A stretch of 64,000 nucleotides of DNA from Marinibacterium profundimaris (GTDB lineage Bacteria > Pseudomonadota > Alphaproteobacteria > Rhodobacterales > Rhodobacteraceae). Below the pieces are notes generated by a model that was not told the DNA's origin, searched no databases, and saw nothing but the letters and a program-made list of their open reading frames with translations. Position 1 is the stretch's first letter; each line of letters opens with the position of its first letter. Shown piece by piece: positions 17,984 to 26,589 of the stretch. The stretch covers positions 992,001 to 1,056,000 of the forward strand of contig NZ_AQQR01000001.1 of assembly GCF_002210095.1 (NCBI RefSeq), read 5' to 3'. Made by a program: the position numbers and the translations under genes.

Positions 17984-19495
17984 ATGCTCGATCTCACCTA
18001 CGACGCCCCGAAGCCGAAGACCATTGCCGGTGCCAAGCACGATTGGGAGCTGGTCATCGGGATGGAAGTCCATGCGCAGGTGAGCTCCAGGGCGAAGCTG
18101 TTCTCGGGCGCCTCCACCGAATTCGGGGCCGAGCCGAATTCGAATGTCGCCTTCGTGGATGCGGCGATGCCCGGAATGCTGCCTGTTATCAACGAGTTCT
18201 GCGTCGAACAGGCGGTGCGGACCGGGCTGGGGCTGAAGGCGGAGATCAACCTGGTGTCGGCCTTCGACCGCAAGAATTACTTCTATCCCGACCTGCCGCA
18301 GGGCTACCAGATCTCGCAGCTGTATCACCCGATCGTGGGCGAAGGCGAAGTGCTGGTCGAGCTGGGCGAAGGGCTGGGCCGCAAGGTGCGGATCGAACGC
18401 ATCCATATCGAACAGGACGCGGGCAAGTCGATCCACGACATGGACCCGAACATGTCCTTCGTCGATCTCAACCGCACGGGCGTCGCATTGATGGAGATCG
18501 TGTCGCGCCCGGACATCAGAAGCCCTGAAGAAGCAGCGGCTTACATCGCGAAGCTAAGGCAGATTCTGCGCTATCTCGGCACCTGCGACGGCAACATGCA
18601 GAACGGCAACCTGCGGGCCGACGTGAACGTGTCGATCTGCCTGCCGGGCGCATACGAGAAGTACCAGGAAACGCAGGACTTTGCGCATCTGGGCACGCGC
18701 TGCGAGATCAAGAACATGAACTCCATGCGCTTTATCCAGCAAGCCATTGAAGTTGAAGCGAAACGCCAGATTGCCATCGTGGAAGCGGGCGGCAAGGTGG
18801 AACAGGAAACCCGCCTTTATGACCCCGACAAGGGCGAGACGCGGTCGATGCGGTCCAAGGAAGAGGCGCATGATTACCGCTACTTCCCCGACCCCGACCT
18901 GATGCCGCTGGAGATCGAGCAGGCCTGGGTGGACGGCATCCAGGCCTCGCTTCCGGAGCTGCCGGATGAGAAGAAAGCGCGCTTTATCAAGGACTTCGGC
19001 CTGACCGATTACGATGCCTCGGTGCTGACCGCCGAGGTCGAGGCCGCCGCCTATTTCGAGGCCGTGGCCGCGGGACGCGACGGGAAGATGGCCGCGAACT
19101 GGGTCATCAACGAACTGTTCGGCCGGCTGAAGAAGGAAGACCACGCGATCACCGACAGCCCGGTGAGCCCCGCGCAGCTGGGCGGGATCATCGACCTGAT
19201 CGCAAAGGGCGACATTTCCGGCAAGATCGCCAAGGACGTGTTCGAGATCGTCTATAGCGAAGGCGGCGATCCCGCTGTTATCGTTGAGGAAAAAGGCCTC
19301 AAGCAGGTCACCGATACGGGCGCCATCGAGGCCGCCGTGGACGAGGTCATCGCGGCCAACCCGGCGCAGGTCGAGAAGGCGAAACAGAACCCGAAACTGG
19401 CGGGCTGGTTCGTCGGCCAGGTGATGAAGGCGACCGGCGGCAAGGCCAACCCCAAGGCGGTGAACGAGCTGGTGGCGGCGAAGCTGGGGCTTTGA
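17984..19495 (+). CDS. gatB: Aspartyl/glutamyl-tRNA(Asn/Gln) amidotransferase subunit B
   Basis: GatB (503 residues) activates mischarged Glu-tRNA(Gln) or Asp-tRNA(Asn) by phosphorylation for amidation within the GatCAB complex, needed where glutaminyl-tRNA synthetase is missing. Family hallmarks include [21 protein letters not shown] at the N terminus, the [19 protein letters not shown] catalytic block, and the C-terminal tRNA-binding YqeY-like domain ending in [16 protein letters not shown] 17984 follows GGAG at a good distance. gatA and gatC are not adjacent, which is common in this order. A strong terminator follows. Confidence 0.97.
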   Translation: MLDLTYDAPKPKTIAGAKHDWELVIGMEVHAQVSSRAKLFSGASTEFGAEPNSNVAFVDAAMPGMLPVINEFCVEQAVRTGLGLKAEINLVSAFDRKNYFYPDLPQGYQISQLYHPIVGEGEVLVELGEGLGRKVRIERIHIEQDAGKSIHDMDPNMSFVDLNRTGVALMEIVSRPDIRSPEEAAAYIAKLRQILRYLGTCDGNMQNGNLRADVNVSICLPGAYEKYQETQDFAHLGTRCEIKNMNSMRFIQQAIEVEAKRQIAIVEAGGKVEQETRLYDPDKGETRSMRSKEEAHDYRYFPDPDLMPLEIEQAWVDGIQASLPELPDEKKARFIKDFGLTDYDASVLTAEVEAAAYFEAVAAGRDGKMAANWVINELFGRLKKEDHAITDSPVSPAQLGGIIDLIAKGDISGKIAKDVFEIVYSEGGDPAVIVEEKGLKQVTDTGAIEAAVDEVIAANPAQVEKAKQNPKLAGWFVGQVMKATGGKANPKAVNELVAAKLGL

Positions 19496-19520
19496 GCCCG
19501 TCGCATCTGACAGGCATTTT

Positions 19521-19577
19521 GTCCGTTTTGTACAAACCCCGGGACGGTGTTTTCCGGGGTTTGTCCTTTTTGTACAA
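19521..19577. terminator. gatB terminator flanked by direct repeats
   Basis: Stem AAACCCCGG (19534-19542) pairs with CCGGGGTTT (19554-19562) and is followed by GTCCTTTTTG, a good rho-independent terminator for gatB. A 15-nt direct repeat, GTCC[G/T]TTTTGTACAA, lies at 19521-19535 and 19563-19577, on both sides of the stem; each copy carries a TTGTACAA palindrome. Confidence 0.8.
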
Positions 19578-19665
19578 CGGCTGAACGGGCCGTCTCACCG
19601 AGGTCCGGCGGGCCGCCCGGCGCCAACGGGCCGCCCGATGGCCCGGCACCGGCACCCTCGTGCGC

Positions 19666-19687
19666 GGCGGGGTGAACCCCGCCCTAC
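19666..19687. repeat. REP-like palindrome with CCCTAC end
   Basis: GGCGGGG-TGA-ACCCCGCC followed by CTAC, a short perfect hairpin just upstream of the thioesterase gene. A palindrome of the same design (GGTGGGTT / AACCCACC followed by CTAC) is at 36630-36651. Two copies with compensatory stem differences and the same CCCTAC end suggest a dispersed repetitive palindrome. Confidence 0.45.
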
Positions 19688-19753
19688 ATGTCTGGCAGAG
19701 CGCACGGCCTGCGGGTAGGGTCACCACGATTGAACTCAGGAGCATCCCACACC

Positions 19754-20245
19754 ATGTCAGACACCACAGCCCGGCCCGCCCCGTTCATGTCCTCGGTCAT
19801 GGAGATCTTGCCGGAGTGGATCGACTACAACGGCCATCTCAACATGGCCTATTACAACGTGCTGTTCGACCGCTGCGGGGACGAGGCCTATGAGATCCTG
19901 GGCTTTGGCCCGGACTACGCCGAGCGGGGGTTCACCACCTACACGGCGGAATTCCACCTGTGCTACGTGCGCGAGCTGCACCTGGGCGACAAGGTGCGGG
20001 TCAGCCTGCAGCTGCTGGATCACGACGAGAAGCGGTTTCACACCTACCAGGAGATCCACCACGAAGACGGCTGGCTGGCGGCGACCGGAGAGGCCCTGGC
20101 GCTGCATATCGACCGGTCGGGGCCGAAGGTGGCGCCGTTTCCCGACGATATCGCGGCGCGGCTGCGGGCGATGAAGGCCGAGCATGACGCGCTGGGGTGG
20201 CCCGAGCGGGCGGGCCGCAAGGTGGGGATCACGCGCAAGGGCTGA
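19754..20245 (+). CDS. Hotdog-fold acyl-CoA thioesterase
   Basis: Single-hotdog protein of 163 residues. EWIDYNGHLNMAYYNVLFD (residues 17-35) is the catalytic region of the 4-hydroxybenzoyl-CoA thioesterase-like group, and the later strands (EFHLCYVRELHLGDKVRVS) fit the fold. Relatives include the betainyl-CoA thioesterase linked to carnitine catabolism, but no carnitine gene is present here and the substrate is open. ATG 19754 is chosen because the protein then begins shortly before the fold; AGGAG is about 11 nt upstream. Confidence 0.85.
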   Translation: MSDTTARPAPFMSSVMEILPEWIDYNGHLNMAYYNVLFDRCGDEAYEILGFGPDYAERGFTTYTAEFHLCYVRELHLGDKVRVSLQLLDHDEKRFHTYQEIHHEDGWLAATGEALALHIDRSGPKVAPFPDDIAARLRAMKAEHDALGWPERAGRKVGITRKG

Positions 20246-20374
20246 AACGCGCGGCGATCGCGGAGGCCGGCGGACAACAACGCGCGAGATTCGGCCGCAT
20301 CCGCGGTTACTGGGCTTTCTTCGGCGCGTGGGTCTGGTAGTCTCCCCCGGGTTCTGCAGAAAGGTCCCCAAACG

Positions 20375-20941
20375 ATGGCTCAATTCGAGTACAAGGTCGT
20401 CCCTGCCCCCACGCGCGGGGACAAGGTCAGGGGCGTCAAGCAGCCCGAGGCGCGCTTTGCCAATTCGGTCGAAGCGGTGCTGAATCGCATGGCCGAGGGT
20501 GGCTGGGAATACGTGCGGGCCGAGATGCTGCCCAGCGAGGAACGCTCGGGGATCTCGAAGACGACGCGCGAATGGCGCAACCTGCTGATCTTCCGCCGCG
20601 AGCGCGTGGCGCCGGGCACGATGCATGCCGACCAGGTCGCAACGCCCGAGGCGCCCGCCCATCCGGCAGTGCCCGTGACGCCCCCCGCCGTGACGGCCGA
20701 CCCGGTGGCACCGGCGGCCACGGTGGCCGCACCGGCCGCTGTTGCCCGCGACGCCAAGGTCTCGGAGCCGGGCTTCGCGGAGGCGCCCGCCGCTTTTGAC
20801 GGGGCGCACGGGGCGGAGGACACGGCCGAGCGCCCGGAGGGCGGCACGGCTGAGCGCCCCAAGGGCGACTTTGCGGAGCGCCCGAAGGGCGACGGCCCGA
20901 TCCCGCTGCGTCCGCTGCGCGGCTCGCGCGACGGGAGCTAG
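20375..20941 (+). CDS. DUF4177 protein with Pro/Ala-rich tail and ERPxG repeats
   Basis: Protein of 188 residues. Residues 1-75 (AQFEYKVVPAPTRG... GGWEYVRAEMLP... REWRNLLIFRRE) form a DUF4177 domain of unknown role. The remainder is low-complexity: an Ala/Pro/Val-rich linker, then three tandem units of the form AERPxGG/D (about residues 150-175), and a basic end. The tail looks disordered, not enzymatic. Its stop codon TAG overlaps the stop of the convergent BolA gene in a shared CTAG at 20938-20941. Confidence 0.8.
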   Translation: MAQFEYKVVPAPTRGDKVRGVKQPEARFANSVEAVLNRMAEGGWEYVRAEMLPSEERSGISKTTREWRNLLIFRRERVAPGTMHADQVATPEAPAHPAVPVTPPAVTADPVAPAATVAAPAAVARDAKVSEPGFAEAPAAFDGAHGAEDTAERPEGGTAERPKGDFAERPKGDGPIPLRPLRGSRDGS

Positions 20942-21216
20942 GTCCCGATGTCGAGGCTCAGCGCATGAATGTCGCTCATCAGCGCCGGGCCAAGCGCCGC
21001 ATGCACCGCCCGGTGACGGGCGATGCGCGACTTGCCTTCGAAGGCGGGGGCCCGGATCGCGACGTGGAAATGGCTTTGCCCGCCCTCGCGGTATCCCGCG
21101 TGGCCCCTGTGTTTCTCGCTCTCGTCGAGGACCTGAAGTTCGCTGGGTGCAAAGGCCTGGGTCAGGCGCTCGCGGATCTCGGCCGTAACGGCACCTTCGC
21201 CGGTATAGGTCACCAT
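20938..21216 (-). CDS. BolA family protein
   Basis: BolA-like protein of 92 residues. The segment SELQVLDESEKHRGHAGYRE followed by SHFHVAIRAPAFEGKSRIARHRAVHAAL is the standard BolA fold with the conserved histidine and the helix after it. BolA proteins pair with monothiol glutaredoxins to bind and traffic [2Fe-2S] clusters; no glutaredoxin gene is in the window. The ATG 21216 is preceded by AAGGGGG at 11 nt. It is divergent from the J-domain gene, 74 bp away. Confidence 0.93.
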   Translation of the reverse strand: MVTYTGEGAVTAEIRERLTQAFAPSELQVLDESEKHRGHAGYREGGQSHFHVAIRAPAFEGKSRIARHRAVHAALGPALMSDIHALSLDIGT

Positions 21217-21290
21217 TTTTTCAAACGCCCCCTTCTATCTGGTGCGACAAAGTTTAAACTCTGCAGTCCGAGTCGAAAAGGTGCCCGCCC

Positions 21291-21914
21291 ATGACAAAGT
21301 CTGACCCCTTCGGTTTCGATATGTCCGTTTCCGCGTCCAAGAAGAAGAACCCGCGTGGTCGGCGGGGCATGTCGGGTGCATCCGAGACATCGACCCGCGT
21401 CTGCGACCACGAGGGCTGTGAAGAGCCGGGCAAGTACCGTGCGCCCAAGGCACCGGACGTGTTGGACGATTACTTCTGGTTCTGCCAGAAGCACGTGCGG
21501 GAATATAACCTGAAGTGGAACTTCTTCGACGGCACGACCGAGGCCGAGCTGAACGCGCAGCGGACCAAGGACAAGGTCTGGGAGCGCGAGACGAAGCCGC
21601 TGGGCGACCCGGAGGCGCGGGCCTGGGCCCGGCTGGGCATCGACGATCCGCACCAGGTGCTGGGCGCCAACGCGACCAAGAACAAGGGCCGCAAGGTGTC
21701 GGGGCGCAAGCTGCCCCCGACCGAGCGCAAGGCGATCGAGATCCTGGATGCCAAGGACAACTGGACCAAGGCCGAGGTGCGCCGCGCCTACAAGAAGCTG
21801 ATCAAGGTGCTGCATCCGGACATGAACGGCGGCGACCGCAGCCAGGAAGAACAGCTGCAGGAAGTCGTCTGGGCCTGGGACCAGATCAAGATCAGCCGCA
21901 ATTTCAAGGAATGA
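21291..21914 (+). CDS. J-domain (DnaJ-like) protein
   Basis: A 207-residue molecular co-chaperone. The J domain is C-terminal (about residues 140-205: AIEILDAKDNWTKAEVRRAYKKLIKVLHPDMNGG), with the HPD tripeptide that stimulates DnaK intact. The N-terminal part contains spaced Cys/His pairs (CDHEGCEEPGKYRAP, then FWFCQKHVREYN) that may bind zinc. This DnaJ-beside-BolA layout recurs in alphaproteobacteria. ATG 21291 has AAAGGTG upstream. No DnaJ central zinc-finger or client-binding domain is present, so it is a class C J protein. Confidence 0.9.
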   Translation: MTKSDPFGFDMSVSASKKKNPRGRRGMSGASETSTRVCDHEGCEEPGKYRAPKAPDVLDDYFWFCQKHVREYNLKWNFFDGTTEAELNAQRTKDKVWERETKPLGDPEARAWARLGIDDPHQVLGANATKNKGRKVSGRKLPPTERKAIEILDAKDNWTKAEVRRAYKKLIKVLHPDMNGGDRSQEEQLQEVVWAWDQIKISRNFKE

Positions 21915-22521
21915 CCCGGTAGGGACATGACCCGGCAGGGGCCGGCCGCCTGAGACCAGGCGTCCGGTCGCCGTTTGCCGACGGGGATGGTCCGGCAGCG
22001 CGCTGGCGCGGGGTCTGCCCGGCCGCCGGGGCGTCTGGATGTCCGCTGTGTTCAGGGCGCCTGCCGCCGGTGGACCGGGCGGTTGCCTGGAGACATGACC
22101 GTGATTGTTCGGTCGTGTGCGGCGCGTGCCTTGGGCCGGGCGTCCGGTGGCACGCATTCGAAAGCGGGGGCAAATCGGTCGGATTGCCCCATTTCGACTC
22201 ACCCCGGATCGGCGCGCGCGGCCCCGGGCCTTGGGATCGCCCAAGGTTTCCTTTGTTTCAAACGGGTTACACGGCGTCACGCTGGCGTGAGAAAGCGGTA
22301 ACGCCGCCGTGAGCGGCTATGTTTCAATATCCTCACGGCGGGCCGAATCCTGTCACATCGCCGTCATGATGGCATTCCTCCGCAGAAATCTGGCAGAAAT
22401 TCGAAATACAGCCCCCCGCCTTCGCCGTCTTATCCCGTCAGCACGACTGTCCCGGCCGCACCCATGGCCGGAGCCTGCGGCCCGGCCTGTCGGGCCTGTG
22501 CGACGTCAGAAAGGAGAAGAC
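21915..22521. other. 607-bp gene-free region upstream of the response regulator
   Basis: No frame here carries a recognisable protein. At 22266-22302 there are nested dyads: GTTAC ... GTAAC enclosing TCACGC-TG-GCGTGA, nearly symmetric about position 22283. The adjacent 22300-22380 stretch is less GC-rich and repeats CGTGAG/CTCACG. This is the best candidate for the promoter and operator of the response regulator that starts at 22522. Confidence 0.35.
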
Positions 22522-23214
22522 ATGAGATCTATCATGCTGGTCGATCACGACCGAAGCGCGCTTCAGGCGCTGTCGCAATTGCTGGAGGGAGAAGGCTATC
22601 ACGTCGAGACCTTCGTGGATCCGACCCTGGCCCTGCGCTCGCTGCGCCGGCTGCGACCGGACATGGCGGTGATGGACATGCGGATCCCGCGTGTCGACGG
22701 GCTGGAGCTGCTGGCGCAGATCCGCGCGCAATCGGACCTGCCGGTGATGGTCATGACCTCCCGCGCCTCCGAGCTTGAAGAGGCGATGGGCCTGCGGATG
22801 GGGGCCGACGATTACGTGGCCAAGCCGTTTTCGCCCCGCGTCATGGTGGAGCGGATCGGCGCGCTGGTGCGGCGCCACAAGGGCGAGCTGACCCGCCCCG
22901 GCGACAAGGTGCTGGAGGTTGGACCGCTGGTCATCGACCCGAACCGGCACTGGGCCCTGTGGCGCGACCATCCGCTGGACCTGAGCGCGACCGAGTTCCG
23001 CCTGTTCACCTATCTGGCCGAGGCGCCGGGCTACATCCGGACGCGCGAGCAGATCATGAAGCGGGTCTATGGCGACAGGATCTGTGTCGAGGACCGCACC
23101 GTGGACAGCCATATCAAGCGGCTGCGGACCAAGCTGAAGGCCGTGGATCCGGCCTGCAAGGCGATCGAGACGGTCTATGGCGTGGGCTATCGGCTGACCC
23201 TGCCGGAGGACTGA
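22522..23214 (+). CDS. OmpR-family response regulator (ChvI-like), orphan
   Basis: A 230-residue transcription factor: receiver domain (1-120) with phospho-acceptor D52 (AVMDMRIPRVDG) and switch Lys in VAKPFS, then an OmpR-type winged helix (about 130-228, ending in RTVDSHIKRLRTKLK and ETVYGVGYRLTLPED). The C-terminal block resembles ChvI of alphaproteobacteria. One acidic-pocket residue is changed: LVDHD where DD is usual, which may alter magnesium binding. No histidine kinase lies beside it, unlike chvI-chvG. ATG 22522 follows AAGGAGAAG. Confidence 0.9.
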   Translation: MRSIMLVDHDRSALQALSQLLEGEGYHVETFVDPTLALRSLRRLRPDMAVMDMRIPRVDGLELLAQIRAQSDLPVMVMTSRASELEEAMGLRMGADDYVAKPFSPRVMVERIGALVRRHKGELTRPGDKVLEVGPLVIDPNRHWALWRDHPLDLSATEFRLFTYLAEAPGYIRTREQIMKRVYGDRICVEDRTVDSHIKRLRTKLKAVDPACKAIETVYGVGYRLTLPED

Positions 23215-23738
23215 ATCGGGGTCCGGAGGGCGAGGGATACGCCTTCTGACAGTATGACACTTCACTCTCAAGATGTTAAACGGTTGAAGATCCGGGGCGT
23301 TTGCCCGGAAAGCCTGCGCGAAGGACCGTCGGGACCGGTCCGGGCGCGGAAGGCCGCCGGCACATGACGCCGGGGCACCGAACGCGGTAGCAGATGCGCC
23401 AGGCGTTTCGGGGCAAGCGGTTCGGGGAGCACGGTCAGCCGAGGACGGTCAGCGCGGCGATGTCCGCCTTTGCCGGGGCGGGGCGCGCGCAGGGCCGGGC
23501 ATGAAGGCCATGGCGCAAAGCAAAGGGCCGGGCATGATGCCATGACCCGGGGCGCACGCAGGCGGGAGGATGACCCGGTTCAGGGCGCAGCGGCGAGTTG
23601 CCGACGGCGGGCAGATCCGGCGCAAGGTCGCGCAGTACGCGTTACATCCCTGTCACGCCGCCATGCTGTAAGCGTTGAATAGATGCCGGGGGGCCTTTTA
23701 CACTTCCGGCGATTTCCGTTTTGCAGCAGCTGAAAGCC
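23215..23738. other. 524-bp gene-free region
   Basis: GC-rich sequence between the response regulator and the membrane methyltransferase gene. I found no credible open frame, hairpin terminator, tRNA or repeat in it. A lower-GC patch at 23250-23290 follows the regulator. Confidence 0.3.
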
Positions 23739-24350
23739 ATGACCGAGGTCCTGACGTTCCTTCACACCGCATCGGCCTGGGCCGCCGTTCTCTCCGCGCT
23801 TCTTCTGGGCGGCGCGCTGGCCTACAACCTGAAAACCCCCGCCTTCGGCTTCTGGCCCGCCGCCTCGGGCTGGCGGCACGCCACGGCCTTCGGGATCTTC
23901 CGCCTGTTCTGCGGGGCCACGGTGGTCTTTGCCCTGGCCGAGATCTGGGCCCATGGGCTGGGCCACTGGCTGCGCTACGCCCTGGGCGTGCCTGTCACCG
24001 TCGTGGCCTTCGGCATCACGCTTTGGGGCTACCGGTTCCTGGGGCTCGACAACACCTATTGCGAGGCCGACGGGCTGGTGACCGGGGGCATGTACGCCTA
24101 TTCGCGCAACCCGCAATACGTCACCTCGGTGCTGGCGACCGTGGGGCTGGGGATCGTGGCCGCCTCGCCGCTGACGCTGGTCTTCGCGGTGGTGCTCTTC
24201 GTGCTGTATTTCCTGTTCATCCTGAACGAGGAACGCTGGCTGGCCGAGGGCTACGGCCGGGCCTTCCTGGAGTACATGGCCACGACCCCGCGTTTCATCG
24301 ACGAACGCAGCTTCATGCGGCTGCGCGCGGACGTGCTGGCGAAGGGCTGA
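23739..24350 (+). CDS. Membrane methyltransferase of the PEMT/ICMT type
   Basis: Protein of 203 residues with about five transmembrane helices. GGMYAYSRNPQYVTSVLAT (near residues 123-141) followed by a late NEERWLAEGYGRAFLEYMATTPRF is the hallmark of the phospholipid methyltransferase / isoprenylcysteine carboxyl methyltransferase superfamily, with the RNP and E-E/Y-Y-R-F elements that bind S-adenosylmethionine. The substrate is unknown. ATG 23739 is the likely start; the ribosome site is weak. It converges with the RTX gene, separated by two hairpins. Confidence 0.83.
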   Translation: MTEVLTFLHTASAWAAVLSALLLGGALAYNLKTPAFGFWPAASGWRHATAFGIFRLFCGATVVFALAEIWAHGLGHWLRYALGVPVTVVAFGITLWGYRFLGLDNTYCEADGLVTGGMYAYSRNPQYVTSVLATVGLGIVAASPLTLVFAVVLFVLYFLFILNEERWLAEGYGRAFLEYMATTPRFIDERSFMRLRADVLAKG

Positions 24351-24383
24351 GGGCCCGCGCCCCCCCTGCCCCGCCGGCGCCAA

Positions 24384-24422
24384 GGCTTGTCCGGCGAACC
24401 GTACAGGCTTGCCGGACAAGCC
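24384..24422. repeat. 12-bp perfect-stem hairpin
   Basis: GGCTTGTCCGGC (24384-24395) and GCCGGACAAGCC (24411-24422) pair perfectly around a 15-nt loop, 34 nt after the methyltransferase stop. There is no T run on either side, so it may be an mRNA 3'-end stabiliser or a repetitive palindrome instead of a terminator. Confidence 0.6.
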
Positions 24423-24430
24423 GCATCTCC

Positions 24431-24466
24431 AAAAAAACGCCCCGCAGGAATATCCGCGGGGCGTTT
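24431..24466 (-). terminator. RTX gene terminator
   Basis: Stem AAACGCCCCGC (24435-24445) with GCGGGGCGTTT (24456-24466); on the minus strand it is followed by seven T residues, a strong rho-independent terminator for the calcium-binding protein gene. On the plus strand it is followed only by GTC, so it may stop the convergent methyltransferase transcript less well. Confidence 0.88.
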
Positions 24467-24490
24467 GTCATGTCAAAAAGGGGCCCGAGC

Positions 24491-26245
24491 CTACGATGCC
24501 AGCGCCGCCAGCCCGGCCTGGTCGAGATCGGTGATCGCGATCGAGGCCGGGTCGATCGTGTCGGCCTGCACCCCCATCAGCTCGGCCACCAGGATCGAGC
24601 CGTTGGGCGCGGTCACCCGGACCTCGACATTGTCGCCGTTCTGCACCAGCGCGATATCCTCCGGGGCCGGAAGCTCTGCGCCTTCGGGGAAGTTCAGCAC
24701 CAGCGCATCCTCGGCCGGATCGAAATCGGTGATCTGCAGCATCTCGTTGCGGTCGTGGTCGGCATCCTGGATCACGAAGACATCGTCGCCCTCGCCGCCA
24801 GTCATAGCGCCCTCCTGCAGGATCAGCACATCGTTGTCCGCCCCGCCGTCCAGCACGTCCACGCCCGAGCCGCCGTTCAGCACGTCGTTGCCCGCGTCGC
24901 CCGAAAGCGTGTCGTCGCCCTCGCCGCCCAGCAGGGTGTCGTCGCCGTCGCCGCCCGAAAGCGTATCCATGCCGCGCTGCCCTTCCAGCCGGTCGTCGCC
25001 GGTGCCGCCCGAGAGCGTGTCGCAGCCGTCACCGCCCAGCAGCCAGTCGTCGCCCTGCCCGCCGAGAAGCTCATCGTCATCGGCGCCACCGTCGATGTAA
25101 TCGTCGTCCACGCCGCCATCGATGTAATCGGCGCCCGCGTCGCCATAAAGCCGGTCGTCGTCGTCCTGGCCGAAGATCCGGTCGTCGCCCGCGCCGCCGT
25201 GGATCTCGTCCTGGCCGTTGTTCGTGACCGGGTCCGGATCGCCGGCGCTGCCGTCGTCGGGTATATTGGCAAAGTCGGGATAGGCCGGGTCGAGCCCGCC
25301 GTAGATCGTGTCATTGCCGTCCTGGCCGTGGATCAGGTCATCGCCCTCGCCGCCGATGATCGTGTCATCGCCCGAGCCGCCATAGATCCGGTCGCGGTCA
25401 AAGCCGCCATCGAGGTAATCGTCGCCCTCGCCGCCGTCGATGTAATCGTCGTCGTCTCCGGTGAAGATCGTGTCGTCGCCCGCGCCGCCCCAGGCCCTGT
25501 CGCGGTCATCGTTCGGATCCGGGTCCCCCGGCACGCCGGGCAGGCCCGCGTAGGGCGGGAAGCCGAGATCGGGCACCTGCTCCTCGAGCGGCATGGAGGT
25601 GTCGATGTAATCGTCGCCGTCGCCGCCATGGGCCTCGTCATTGCCGATGCCGGTATAGATCGTGTCGTTCTGCGCGCCGCCGTCGGCAAAGTCGTTGCCG
25701 GGACCGGTGTCGATCAGGTCGTTCTGCGGCCCGCCCCAGGCGGAATCGTTGCCAAGGCCGCCACGGAGCGTGTCGTGCCCCTGCTGGCCCAGCAGGGTGT
25801 CGTGCCCGGCGCCGCCGTAGAGAGAGTCATTGCCCGGCCCGCCCCAGAGCTCGTCGTCGCCGTCGTTGCCGTAGACCTCGTCGCGGCCACCTTCGCCCTT
25901 GACGAAATCGTCGCCGTCTTCGCCGTACATCATGTCCTGGCCGGTGCCGCCGGCAAGCCAGTCGTCGCCGTCCCCGCCCCGGATCGTGTCGTCGTTCTGT
26001 GCGCCGTAGATCGTGTCGTTGCCCGCGCCGCCGTTCAGCGTATCGTGGCCCTGGGCGCCATAGATCTCGTCGTCGCCGGGGCCGCCGTTGACCTCGTCAT
26101 CGCCCTGGCGGACCTGGATGAAATCGTCGCCCGGGCCGCCATCCACGATGTCGTTCTCGCCGGTTCCGTAAACTTCGTCGTCATCGTCCGTGCCGACAAA
26201 AACGGCACCCGCGGCAAGGCCCATCAGGGCCAGAAATGTGAGCAT
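24491..26245 (-). CDS. RTX-repeat calcium-binding protein
   Basis: A 584-residue protein built almost wholly of hemolysin-type nonapeptides (GGxGxDxhx; for example [10 protein letters not shown]), about 40 units in several blocks separated by Asp/Pro-rich spacers. Each block should fold into a parallel beta-roll when calcium binds. The N terminus ([18 protein letters not shown]) is a hydrophobic segment, and the last 100 residues (from about 480) form a non-repeat domain ending [14 protein letters not shown]. No protease, lipase or toxin domain is present, so it is probably a surface or matrix protein. RTX proteins normally leave by type I secretion using C-terminal signals; no such transporter is nearby. 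GGGGG precedes ATG 26245. Confidence 0.9.
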   Translation of the reverse strand: MLTFLALMGLAAGAVFVGTDDDDEVYGTGENDIVDGGPGDDFIQVRQGDDEVNGGPGDDEIYGAQGHDTLNGGAGNDTIYGAQNDDTIRGGDGDDWLAGGTGQDMMYGEDGDDFVKGEGGRDEVYGNDGDDELWGGPGNDSLYGGAGHDTLLGQQGHDTLRGGLGNDSAWGGPQNDLIDTGPGNDFADGGAQNDTIYTGIGNDEAHGGDGDDYIDTSMPLEEQVPDLGFPPYAGLPGVPGDPDPNDDRDRAWGGAGDDTIFTGDDDDYIDGGEGDDYLDGGFDRDRIYGGSGDDTIIGGEGDDLIHGQDGNDTIYGGLDPAYPDFANIPDDGSAGDPDPVTNNGQDEIHGGAGDDRIFGQDDDDRLYGDAGADYIDGGVDDDYIDGGADDDELLGGQGDDWLLGGDGCDTLSGGTGDDRLEGQRGMDTLSGGDGDDTLLGGEGDDTLSGDAGNDVLNGGSGVDVLDGGADNDVLILQEGAMTGGEGDDVFVIQDADHDRNEMLQITDFDPAEDALVLNFPEGAELPAPEDIALVQNGDNVEVRVTAPNGSILVAELMGVQADTIDPASIAITDLDQAGLAALAS

Positions 26246-26589
26246 TCGCCACACCCCCAGGTCAAAATGCACTAAAACAGAGGCGACCTTTCACTTGTGT
26301 CGAAATTAAGTCAAGGAAATCGGGGCCGGCCGCCGGATGGAAAGATTTTCGAATACAATGACTTGAAAAGCAGGCGGACTGTCCCGCGCTCCGCGACAGA
26401 CACCGCCCCGCCCCCCGCCGCGCCGCCGCAATCCGCGCCCGCTCCGGCGCCCGGCGTGGCGCCGCAGGACCCGGCACCAAGTCGCACGCGGGCCGAGGGA
26501 ATTTCGCCTTTCCCTTGCCCTCGGTCTCTGTATGGTGCAGATCGGTTCCGCCCATCCGGGCACCAGGACGAGGGACAAGGACATACGTA
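26246..26589. promoter_or_regulatory. Divergent intergenic region RTX gene / cobS
   Basis: 344 bp between two divergently read genes. The side nearest the RTX gene is comparatively AT-rich (26270-26360) and has a TTGACT on the minus strand, without a good -10. Near 26378-26398 a dyad CTGTC ... GACAG encloses CGCG repeats. I see no small gene in this region. Confidence 0.35.

Noticed and set aside
23675-26275. 866-codon plus-strand frame with repeating Val/Ala segments
   Set aside because: The repeats are the mirror of the RTX nonapeptide repeats on the minus strand, and the first part is an off-frame copy of the methyltransferase gene.
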